Below are positions 1 to 6,804 of a stretch of 16,767 nt of DNA, in pieces (position 1 is the stretch's first letter; the number at the start of each line of letters is the position of its first letter). The notes beneath the pieces were generated by a model that was not told the origin of the DNA, made no database searches, and was given only the letters and a program-made list of their open reading frames with translations. The translations under genes and the position numbers were made by a program. Origin of the DNA: CAYSIX01 sp964431205 (GTDB lineage Bacteria > Planctomycetota > Phycisphaerae > Phycisphaerales > Phycisphaeraceae); contig CAYSIX010000079.1 of assembly GCA_964431205.1 (NCBI GenBank), forward strand, positions 1 to 16,767, read 5' to 3'.

Positions 1-987
1 TACGATCATGAAGGCGAACGGATGGTCGTTTCTACTTACAGCCCGAACTGGTGTCCGTTCGTGGACCCGGCGGAAATGATCTACTTCAACAAGCTGGGCC
101 GGCTGGACGAGCAGCGGACGTACCGGGCGGTGAGTGAGCGGCTCAAGCACGAGCGTCGGGCCGTGATCCCGGGGTTCTACGGCACGGGCGCGGACGGGCG
201 GATCAAGACCTTCAGCCGCGGCGGTTCGGACGTGACGGGGTCGGTGATCGCCCGCGGCGTCGAGGCCGACCTCTACGAGAACTGGACCGACGTCAGCGGG
301 CTGCTCATGGCCGACCCGCGCGTCGTGCCGAATCCGCGCATCATCGACGTGATCACCTACCGCGAGCTGCGGGAGCTGGCCTACATGGGGGCGACGGTGT
401 TGCACGACGAGGCGATCTTCCCGGTTCGCCAGTCCGGCATCCCGGTCAACATCCGCAACACCAACCGCCCGGACGAGCCCGGCACGATGATCGTCTCCGA
501 GTCCGAACCCGTGGCGCACACCGGCACGATCACCGGCATCGCCGGACGACGCGACTTCACGATTCTCGCCATCGAGAAGGCGTTGATGAACTCGGAGCTC
601 GGCTTTGCCCGCCGGCTGCTGGCCGTGCTCGAGACCAACCGCATCAACTTCGAGCACCTGCCCTCGGGCATCGACACGATGAGCGTCGTGATCGCCGACA
701 GCGAGCTGAACGGCAAGCTGGAGCGCGTGCTCGATCAGGTGCGGTTGCAGTGCGAACCGGACTCGATCGGCGTGCACCCGGACATCGCGCTGATCGCGAC
801 GGTCGGCCGCGGCATGGCGCACACGCCGGGCATGGCCGCGCGGCTGTTCAGCGCCCTGGCCGAGGCGCGCGTCAACGTCCGCATGATCGACCAGGGCTCG
901 AGCGAGCTGAACATCATCGTGGGCGTCGAGGCGCCGGCGTTTGAGATCGCCGTCCGCGCGATCTATGACGCGTTCGTCGGCCAATAA
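1..987 (+). CDS. lysC: Aspartate kinase, C-terminal part (5' end outside window)
   Basis: Aspartate kinase phosphorylates aspartate to 4-phosphoaspartate, the first step towards lysine, threonine, methionine and diaminopimelate. The frame is open from base 1, so the gene starts upstream; 328 residues are visible of about 440-450 usual. The missing part should hold the N-terminal KFGG motif. Visible catalytic-domain blocks are FVDPAEMIYF, TFSRGGSDVTG (the nucleotide/aspartate-binding signature), ENWTDVSG, and MGATVLHDEAIFPV followed by NIRNTN. Two ACT regulatory domains follow, the first from about ITGIAGRRDFT and the second from about IALIATVGRGMAHTPGMAARLF to the end, so feedback control by an end-product amino acid is expected. 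The text resembles the monofunctional class found in Firmicutes and Bacteroidetes, with no fused homoserine dehydrogenase. The ATG at 22 is internal, because conserved sequence runs through it. Family identity is secure; the inhibitor cannot be read from sequence. Confidence 0.95.
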   Translation, partial: YDHEGERMVVSTYSPNWCPFVDPAEMIYFNKLGRLDEQRTYRAVSERLKHERRAVIPGFYGTGADGRIKTFSRGGSDVTGSVIARGVEADLYENWTDVSGLLMADPRVVPNPRIIDVITYRELRELAYMGATVLHDEAIFPVRQSGIPVNIRNTNRPDEPGTMIVSESEPVAHTGTITGIAGRRDFTILAIEKALMNSELGFARRLLAVLETNRINFEHLPSGIDTMSVVIADSELNGKLERVLDQVRLQCEPDSIGVHPDIALIATVGRGMAHTPGMAARLFSALAEARVNVRMIDQGSSELNIIVGVEAPAFEIAVRAIYDAFVGQ

Positions 988-1005
988 TCCTCACCGCGAC
1001 GGGGC

Positions 1006-1986
1006 TTGTCCTTGGACGGCAACACCCTTCGATTCCTGCTGTTCGCCGCCTTCAGCGTGGCGTCACTGCTCGCCGGCTACTTCGGCCGGCGCAGCGGATG
1101 GGTCGACGAACGCCACAGCCGCTTCGTCCATTACCACACCGTCGTCTGGACCTGGTCCGCCGCGTCGCTGTGCAGCCTCTGGCGCATCCCCATCCGTGCC
1201 GAGAGCACCTGGGTCGTGCTCATCGAGGTGTTCGTCGTCGTGGTCCCGGCGCTGCTGATCATCCCGGCGGCGAAATGGATCGGCAGCACGCGATCACAGG
1301 TCGGCGTGCTGGCCGTCGGCGCGGGCGTGGGCAACATCGGCTTCACCCTCGGCGCTTACCTCTGCTACGCCCTGATCGAACCCCGTGCGACCGCCCTGGC
1401 CTACGCCGGCGCCGCCACCGCCACCCTTTCCGTCGCCATCATCCTGTTCCTCTACCCCGTGGCCAATCACTTCGGCTCCACGGATTCCCAACGCCGCGGG
1501 CTCCGCCGGCTCATCGCCGGCAGCTTCCTCACCCTCCCCGCCCTGCCGCTGTACACCTCGCTGGTCGGCGTCGGTCTCTCCGCCACCGGCGTCCCCTTCC
1601 CCGACGCCCTCGAACGCTACTACCTGCTCGACGCCATCCTCTACGCCGTCTCCTTCGGCGGATACTTCGGCACCGGCCTGCGCCTGCGATTCCGCGGCGG
1701 CCGCGTCTATTGGCGCGCCCACCTGCTGCTCGCCGGGTTCATGTTCGGCCTGACCCCCCTGCTCACCGCCGGCCTCGCTACGCTCACCACCCTTACACCG
1801 AGGCCCATCCCCGACCTGGCCTCGACCGTCATGCTCGTCGAGGCCTTCATGCCCACCGGCGTCTCCTGCGTCATCCTCGCCAACGTCTTCCACCTCGACG
1901 CCCGCATGGCCAGCAGCGCCTGGCTCTGGAACACCGTCCTGTTCCTGGCCGTGGTGCTCCCGGTCATGCTTGTCCTGCTGTCCTGA
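1006..1986 (+). CDS. AEC-family (auxin efflux carrier-like) membrane permease
   Basis: This is a hydrophobic protein of about 324-326 residues with roughly ten predicted membrane segments. The glycine-rich segment VGNIGFTLGAYL in the first half, and the C-terminal block with MPTGVSCVILANVF followed by a last hydrophobic helix, match the AEC transporter layout, where a two-part fold moves organic anions or amino acids across the inner membrane. Sequence similarity is loose, so the substrate is unknown. No ATG opens the frame: TTG at 1006 and TTG at 1012 are both possible. The purine run GACGGGG ending at 1004 is better spaced for the 1012 start. The gene begins 18-24 nt after the aspartate kinase stop on the same strand, so co-transcription is likely. 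Export of an aspartate-family amino acid would fit the context, but that is inference only. Confidence 0.7.
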   Translation: MSLDGNTLRFLLFAAFSVASLLAGYFGRRSGWVDERHSRFVHYHTVVWTWSAASLCSLWRIPIRAESTWVVLIEVFVVVVPALLIIPAAKWIGSTRSQVGVLAVGAGVGNIGFTLGAYLCYALIEPRATALAYAGAATATLSVAIILFLYPVANHFGSTDSQRRGLRRLIAGSFLTLPALPLYTSLVGVGLSATGVPFPDALERYYLLDAILYAVSFGGYFGTGLRLRFRGGRVYWRAHLLLAGFMFGLTPLLTAGLATLTTLTPRPIPDLASTVMLVEAFMPTGVSCVILANVFHLDARMASSAWLWNTVLFLAVVLPVMLVLLS

Positions 1987-2047
1987 ACCTCGGGTCCCCA
2001 CCCGCCGGAGCCAGACGCCCCCCCGCCGCCGGTGCACCCCGGCCCGC

Positions 2048-2053
2048 TACAAT
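2048..2053 (+). promoter_or_regulatory. -10 element TACAAT, leaderless-type promoter
   Basis: TACAAT matches the bacterial -10 consensus at five of six positions and ends 6 nt before the GTG at 2060. Transcription would therefore begin at or next to the start codon. No recognisable -35 lies 16-18 bp upstream, and there is no Shine-Dalgarno sequence. It supports GTG 2060 as the start. Confidence 0.5.
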
Positions 2054-2059
2054 CGCCGC

Positions 2060-2797
2060 GTGACCGCCTCGCTTGACACCATCATGGAACAGGCCAGCAC
2101 CGCCCTCGCGGAGATGGACTACCTGACGTGCGAGGACCTGTGCGAGCGGGCCCTGGCCGAGGCGCGGCAGCTCGAGGACTGGGCGTACTACGGCCGCGTG
2201 CTCCTGCCGTTGCAGGAGGCGAGGCGGCAGAGGCGGCTCACCGCGGCCGACGGTCTGGTGCGCCTGGGCACGCGCGGCCTCGAGGACGGGCCCGACGCGT
2301 GGCTGGAGCGGCTGGGTGAGGCGGGATGCATCGCGGTGACGCCGCCGCACGACGCCCGGACGGCCGCGGCCCTGTGGCGACTGGCCCGCACGCGGCGGCG
2401 GTTCGTTGAGGTGCTGTGGGTGCCGTCATCGCCCGACGCCGGGCCGTGGATGCTCGCTTCGTACGCCGAGCCGCGCGTGACCTGCGAAGTGTCCGCGCCG
2501 CCAGAAGGGTGGCGTGATCGCTGGCTGCGCCCGAATGAGGGCGTGGGCCGGGCGGCGGCAGATACGAGCACGGCCCAGCCTTCGGCGTCCTGGCCATCGC
2601 CGGCCGACTGGTTCCTCGACGCCACCGAGGCGCTGGGGGACGCGGCGATCGCCGCCGTGACGGACCGGCCGGGCACACGCCAACGGCTGGAGCGACTCGA
2701 GGCGATGCTCGCCGCGGCGCCGGATCACGAACTGCTGCACCAGCGCCTCGCCGACGCGGCGCGCGACCTGCTCCGGGCGATGCCGACCACGCCGTAA
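2060..2797 (+). CDS. Hypothetical soluble protein with TPR-like helical N-terminus
   Basis: I do not recognise this 245-residue protein. The first 60 or so residues are helical and resemble a TPR-type repeat (ALAEMDYLTCEDLCERAL, then AEARQLEDWAYYGRVL). A middle section contains WVPSSPDAGPWMLASYAEP and WRDRWLRPNEG, and a C-terminal section has more helical text (RLERLEAMLAAAPDHELLHQ). There is no signal peptide or membrane segment, so it is probably cytoplasmic. The reading frame extends upstream to 1970, but that part is low-complexity and overlaps the permease stop. GTG at 2060 is preferred because a TACAAT hexamer sits 6 nt before it; ATG at 2084 is the alternative. It is followed after 32 nt by another hypothetical on the same strand. 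Confidence 0.7.
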   Translation: MTASLDTIMEQASTALAEMDYLTCEDLCERALAEARQLEDWAYYGRVLLPLQEARRQRRLTAADGLVRLGTRGLEDGPDAWLERLGEAGCIAVTPPHDARTAAALWRLARTRRRFVEVLWVPSSPDAGPWMLASYAEPRVTCEVSAPPEGWRDRWLRPNEGVGRAAADTSTAQPSASWPSPADWFLDATEALGDAAIAAVTDRPGTRQRLERLEAMLAAAPDHELLHQRLADAARDLLRAMPTTP

Positions 2798-2829
2798 CGA
2801 CCGAAACCACAACAACCCGATCGTGATCC

Positions 2830-3591
2830 ATGACCGATCCCTCTTCCATGCTCACGACCGTGCTCCGCGCCGCCTGGCGTCGGCGTTGGGCAATCAGCGC
2901 GATCGCCGTCCTGCTGATCGCGCTCGGGGCGGGGTTGGCGTTCTGGTTTGGCCAGAGCGTGCCGGCCGGCTGGCGGCAGGCGCGCCGGATCGAGCAGGAG
3001 ACCACCGCCGAGCAACGCCTCGCCCTGGCTGAACGCCTCGAGAACCGCGTGGTCAACGCCGTCTCCTTCACCGATCACTTCCTGAACAACGGGAACCCGA
3101 GGTTGCCGGTGACCGCCGAGATCGAGCTGTCGGTCACCGAGGTGAACGCCTGGCTCGAGACCCGCCTGCCGTTGTGGTTGCGCAACGTCGGCGTGCGGCT
3201 TCCCGAGACGCTGCGCGAGCCGACGTTCTGGATCGAGAGCGACCACGCCGTCCTCGCCGTCAGCGTGCAGCGGGGCGACGAACCACGGATTCTCAGCATC
3301 GCGGCCGCGCCACGGTTCCACGAGGACGGCACCGCCTCGCTGACGATCGAAGGCGTCCGACTCGGACGCCTGCCGCTTCCGACGAACCAGTTGCTCGATC
3401 GCGTCAAGCAGCTCAGCGACCGGAACGGGCTCGACCCGAAGTCCCGTGACGCGCTCGACGTGGCGCTGCGCTCCAAACGCTTTCCACCGGTCCGCACCAT
3501 CGACTCTCAACGACAGACCCGCATCACCGGCGTGCGGTTCGAGAACGACCGCGTCGTGCTGACCGTTCGGATGGAACGGCGCGACGACTGA
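2830..3591 (+). CDS. Hypothetical single-pass membrane protein, extracytoplasmic beta-rich domain
   Basis: The 253-residue product has an arginine-rich N-terminus (AAWRRRW) followed by one hydrophobic helix at about residues 21-41, so it is probably anchored in the inner membrane with the rest outside the cytoplasm. The exported part has short alternating strands and the pattern VTEVNAWL, then EGVRLGRLPLPTNQLL, then a C-terminal ITGVRFENDRVVLTVRM. This order loosely resembles the YpmS/DUF2140 type of membrane-anchored protein, but I would not assign it without a profile search. The start is ATG 2830; ATG 2848 is also in frame, and neither has a clear Shine-Dalgarno sequence. It lies between two other uncharacterised genes on the same strand. 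Confidence 0.65.
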   Translation: MTDPSSMLTTVLRAAWRRRWAISAIAVLLIALGAGLAFWFGQSVPAGWRQARRIEQETTAEQRLALAERLENRVVNAVSFTDHFLNNGNPRLPVTAEIELSVTEVNAWLETRLPLWLRNVGVRLPETLREPTFWIESDHAVLAVSVQRGDEPRILSIAAAPRFHEDGTASLTIEGVRLGRLPLPTNQLLDRVKQLSDRNGLDPKSRDALDVALRSKRFPPVRTIDSQRQTRITGVRFENDRVVLTVRMERRDD

Positions 3592-3622
3592 GCCGCGCTA
3601 CAGTATGGACCGCCCCACAGGG

Positions 3623-3628
3623 TAGAAT
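3623..3628 (+). promoter_or_regulatory. Possible -10 element TAGAAT upstream of the HEAT-like gene
   Basis: TAGAAT differs from TATAAT at one position and lies in the 110-bp gap before the gene starting at 3702. Initiation near 3635 would give a leader of about 67 nt. No good -35 is visible at the expected spacing. A second weaker hexamer, TACAGT, lies at 3599-3604. Confidence 0.35.
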
Positions 3629-3701
3629 GGTGCGGCCACTGGGTCGGGATTTCGCACGCTCCGTGGGACGGGCGTGAAGCGCGTCCGTCAAAGTCGACAC
3701 G

Positions 3702-5492
3702 ATGGCACCACCGAACGGGACACGTTGGCCGCGCAGGATCGCGATCGCCCTGGCGTGCGTGGTCTTGGCCGGGCTGCTGGGCTACGCCACGGCGCCGTGG
3801 TACGCGAGACACCGGCTGGGCGAGGCGTTCGTCGCGGCCGACGCCGATCAGCGGGCGTGGGCCGTGCAGGCGCTGGTCGATCGGGGGTCGAACGAACCGT
3901 GGCTGTTGGACCGCGCGGTCGCGGCACTGCCCGAAGCGGGCGATGAGCACTTCCGCCAACTCGTGGCGGCGCTGGACGCGATCGGACAATGGCAACGCCG
4001 GCGCATCCCCGCGTCGTCGTGGCGGCGTTGGCTCGGGCTGCTGGCGGCGTCGGCGGACGCCGAAGCGCGGATCAGCGCCGTGCGCCTGCTCGCGGCCGAG
4101 CCGGTGACCGAAGCGGACACCGAGCCGGCGTCGATGCTGGCGGAGCTGGCGGCGGACGACGATCCGGACGTGCGACTGAACGCGTTGGTCGCCGCGGCGC
4201 GTCGGTGGGCTCGGTCCGATGCGCCGCGGCGTTACGAGCGGATCGTCGCGGATCGCTTGACCGACCGGGAGCCGGCGATCGCACGCGAGGCGTGGCTGCT
4301 GCTCGGGTTGATCGACCCCGTGATGGGTTACGGCGGAGACTGGCGATCGGCTCCGCCGGAGGTGGCGGGCGCGATGCTCTGGGCCGCGATCCGCACGAAC
4401 CCCGCGCAGGTCACGCCGGCGCTGGAGGCGCTGCACGACCAGGCCGCCCCGCTGGCGGTGCGGGCCGCGGCGGTGTACGCCCTTCACGAGTCGGACAGCG
4501 CCGTGGCGATCGCGGCGCTGCGGCAGCTCGTCGAAAGCGCGGCGGTCGGCGAGGCGGCGGTCCATCCGCTGCTGATGTGGCGGGCGGTGCTGGCCCTGCC
4601 GGCCGAGCACCGGGTGAACGCCACGTGGTGGAGCGTGCTGCAACGGTACCGCGACGGCGCGGCCGATGAGCTCGCCCCCCTGCTGCACGCGACGGCGTAC
4701 CGTCACGGCTCGCCGCCGTTCCTGACCGACCTGCCCGCCGACGAGGAGCCGATGATCCTGCTCGCGGACCTGGAAGGCCGGCTCGATCCAGCGCGCGGGC
4801 TCGGCCGCGGCGTGCGCGTGCGCGACGACATGCCGGCGTTGCTGCGGCTGTCGGCCGCGGCGACGAATCCACACGCCCTGCCGTGGAACCTGCGGCCGGT
4901 GTTCGACGTCGCCGATTCACGGATGCGCGATCGCGCCTGCCTCATCGCCGCCGAGCGGTTCGACGAGCCGCTGCGTCGCCACCTGATCGCGGACCTGCTG
5001 GACTCGGCGTCGCCGGACGTGCGTATCGCCGGGGCGATGCTCAGCGGTTTGACCGGGCTGATGTGCGAGCGGGTGGCCGAGCGGGTCGAACGCGAGGTCG
5101 ATTGGCCGACGGCGACCATGATGCGCGTCGGCGTGTGGATGGCCGATGCGCAGCGCGACGTCGACCCACGATTGCGCGATCTGCTCAAGCGATCCGACCT
5201 GCCGCGCACGACGATCCTGCTGGCCATGCTTCATCGCGGCGACCTGACCGCCGTCGATGAGCTGCTCAACCCCGCGGGCGAGCCGGCGGACGACCTGCTT
5301 ACGCTCCTGGACGAGCACCGCTGGTGGTTCGTGCTGTCACGGTTTCTGCCGCGTGATCGAGCGGACGCGCCGGACCCGCCGCCGTTCTGGGTCTGGGCCG
5401 ACCGCGATCTGCAACGCTTCCAGCTCAACGTGCTGCGCAACTGGTGGCTGCTGTACGGCGAGCGTTTGACCGATGACGCTCCGCCCGACTAG
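3702..5492 (+). CDS. Membrane-anchored HEAT-like repeat protein, hypothetical
   Basis: The 596-residue protein starts with a basic stretch (RWPRR) and one hydrophobic helix at about residues 13-30, an uncleaved anchor or signal sequence. The rest is alanine- and leucine-rich helical repeats. Units of the DPDVR type recur, for example LLAASADAEARISAVRLLA at about 113-131, DDDPDVRLNALVAAARRWA near 152-170 and LLDSASPDVRIAGAM near 432. This is typical of HEAT-like solenoids, which bind other proteins; no catalytic motif is visible. The C-terminus is rich in tryptophan (HRWWFVLSRF, then FWVWADRDLQRF and LRNWWLLYGERL), suggesting a distinct end domain. ATG 3702 is the only good start, as an in-frame TGA lies at 3675. 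Partner and function are unknown. Confidence 0.7.
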   Translation: MAPPNGTRWPRRIAIALACVVLAGLLGYATAPWYARHRLGEAFVAADADQRAWAVQALVDRGSNEPWLLDRAVAALPEAGDEHFRQLVAALDAIGQWQRRRIPASSWRRWLGLLAASADAEARISAVRLLAAEPVTEADTEPASMLAELAADDDPDVRLNALVAAARRWARSDAPRRYERIVADRLTDREPAIAREAWLLLGLIDPVMGYGGDWRSAPPEVAGAMLWAAIRTNPAQVTPALEALHDQAAPLAVRAAAVYALHESDSAVAIAALRQLVESAAVGEAAVHPLLMWRAVLALPAEHRVNATWWSVLQRYRDGAADELAPLLHATAYRHGSPPFLTDLPADEEPMILLADLEGRLDPARGLGRGVRVRDDMPALLRLSAAATNPHALPWNLRPVFDVADSRMRDRACLIAAERFDEPLRRHLIADLLDSASPDVRIAGAMLSGLTGLMCERVAERVEREVDWPTATMMRVGVWMADAQRDVDPRLRDLLKRSDLPRTTILLAMLHRGDLTAVDELLNPAGEPADDLLTLLDEHRWWFVLSRFLPRDRADAPDPPPFWVWADRDLQRFQLNVLRNWWLLYGERLTDDAPPD

Positions 5493-5539
5493 GCTTCTGC
5501 CCACCTGCGGAACCCCAAGCCGACCAAGGACCGCCGATC

Positions 5540-6148
5540 ATGGAAAAACCCGCCGAGACTCAGTACCCGATCCACGACCTGCTCAAGCGGCGATGGAGTC
5601 CGCGCGCCTTCGCCGACCGCCCCATCGAGCCGCAGAAGGTCCGCTGCCTCTTCGAGGCGGCGCGCTGGGCCGCCTCGTCGTTCAATGAGCAGCCGTGGTC
5701 GTTCATCGTCGCCACGAAGGATCAGCCGCAGGCGTTCGAGAAGGCACTGTCGTGCCTGGTGGAGGCGAATCAGGCGTGGGCACGGCTTGCGCCGATGCTC
5801 ATCCTGACGACGTCGAAGCGCAACTTCTCAAAGAACGACAAGCCGAATCGGGTGTATATCCACGACCTGGGGCTGGCCATGGGCAGCCTGACGCTGCAGG
5901 CGACGGCGATGGGGCTGGCGGTGCACCAGATGGCGGGGGTGAACCTGGATCGGGTTCGCCAGGAGTACGACGTGCCGGAGGGGCACGAGCCGGTGACGGC
6001 GGCGGCGGTGGGCTACGCCGGCGAGCCGGGGCAGTTGCCCGAGCAGTGGATGCGTGAGGCCGAGCGCGAGCCGCGCACGCGCAAGCCGTTTGACCAGTTC
6101 GTGTTCGGGCCGAAGTTCGGCGAGCCGTCGGGCTTGTTCGACCAGTAA
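5540..6148 (+). CDS. Nitroreductase-family flavoprotein
   Basis: The 202-residue length and motifs fit the NfsB/nitroreductase fold, which binds FMN and uses NAD(P)H to reduce nitro compounds, quinones or similar acceptors. Visible blocks are RRWSPRAFADRPI near residues 17-29 (the R-R-S-x-R-x-F phosphate-binding pattern of FMN), AARWAASSFNEQPWSFIVA (the S-x-x-x-Q-P-W segment at the flavin), HDLGLAMGSLTLQATAMGL (the dimer and flavin helix), and AVGYAGEPGQLPE near residue 154. It has no signal peptide and should be a cytoplasmic dimer. AAGGA at 5526-5530, 9 nt before the ATG, fixes the start. The gene stands alone, 47 nt after the HEAT-like gene and convergent with fliS. The physiological substrate cannot be deduced. 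Confidence 0.9.
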   Translation: MEKPAETQYPIHDLLKRRWSPRAFADRPIEPQKVRCLFEAARWAASSFNEQPWSFIVATKDQPQAFEKALSCLVEANQAWARLAPMLILTTSKRNFSKNDKPNRVYIHDLGLAMGSLTLQATAMGLAVHQMAGVNLDRVRQEYDVPEGHEPVTAAAVGYAGEPGQLPEQWMREAEREPRTRKPFDQFVFGPKFGEPSGLFDQ

Positions 6149-6218
6149 GCGAACCGCGACGTGTCACGCCCGGGCGCTGAACTCGGTGGTGGATCAGGTG
6201 GCTTCGGGAGGGTTGTCG

Positions 6219-6671
6219 TCACGCGCTGCGTGAGAGGCTGCTGATCGCGGTCTGCTGAGCGCCGGTCACCCCGTCGGGCGCGGCGTCGCCGCGCTCCTCG
6301 CTGAGGCGCTTCATGAGCAGGACCCACGTCTCGCGCTCGTACTCGAGCAGCTTGACCGCGGTGTCGACGTCCGCGGGGTTGCGGTTCATGTTCGCGTCGA
6401 TCAGCTTGCGGTAGATGTACGTGTACAGGGCCGACAGCTTGCTGCACAGGTCGGGCGCCATGTCGGGCTTGAGGCTGGTGGACAGCTCGAGCACGATCTT
6501 CTGGGCCCGCATGAGGTTGTGGTAGCTGTCGTCGAAGTTGCCGGCCTCGAGGGCGCCGCGGGCCTGACGGCAGAACTTCAGCGCGCCGTCGTAGAGCATC
6601 AGCCGCAGCTCCTCGGGGCTGGCGGTCATGATCTTGGTGCGAAGGTAGGGGTTGACGTTCTGTGGGTTCAT
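6219..6671 (-). CDS. fliS: Flagellar secretion chaperone FliS
   Basis: FliS binds the C-terminus of flagellin in the cytoplasm, keeping it unfolded and unpolymerised until export. The 150-residue protein shows the family's N-terminal pattern NPYLRTKIMTASPEELRLML followed by YDGALKFCRQA, then a helical bundle including AQKIVLELSTSL and LYTYIYRKLIDANMNRNPAD. The acidic, alanine-rich tail after about residue 125 is less conserved. It lies 133 bp downstream of fliD on the same strand, the usual fliD-fliS order. That gap carries a promoter-like element and a possible hairpin, so fliS may have its own transcript. The Shine-Dalgarno sequence is weak. No flagellin gene is present in the window. Confidence 0.93.
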   Translation of the reverse strand: MNPQNVNPYLRTKIMTASPEELRLMLYDGALKFCRQARGALEAGNFDDSYHNLMRAQKIVLELSTSLKPDMAPDLCSKLSALYTYIYRKLIDANMNRNPADVDTAVKLLEYERETWVLLMKRLSEERGDAAPDGVTGAQQTAISSLSRSA

Positions 6672-6715
6672 GCCTGCGCCACCGTCGGGCCCGCTGTTGG
6701 GGACCCGCAGACCTG

Positions 6716-6745
6716 CTATCGGCAGGAGCGGTCCGTCGTCGTGAA
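6716..6745 (-). promoter_or_regulatory. Candidate flagellar (sigma-28-like) promoter for fliS
   Basis: On the minus strand, GCCGATAG (6723 to 6716) matches the FliA -10 consensus GCCGATAA at seven of eight positions. TTCA lies 18 nt upstream (6745 to 6742), and 44 nt separate the box from the fliS ATG. fliD has the same layout: TTCA, 18 nt, GTCGATAA, 44 nt, ATG. The -35 half and its spacing differ from the enterobacterial form, so this is tentative. Confidence 0.45.
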
Positions 6746-6804
6746 CGGTCCCCTGTCCGACCGATAAAGGCGGAGACGTCGCCCGCCGCCGAAAGAGGGC
6801 CGCG

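Noticed and set aside
6149..6218. Possible bidirectional terminator between the nitroreductase gene and fliS, based on CGCCCGGGCG
   Set aside because: The palindrome has no loop and no T-run; I cannot support a terminator here.
6745..6767. Plus-strand ACCGATAA (6760-6767), another FliA-like -10
   Set aside because: It points away from fliS, no + strand gene follows, and no suitable -35 lies upstream.
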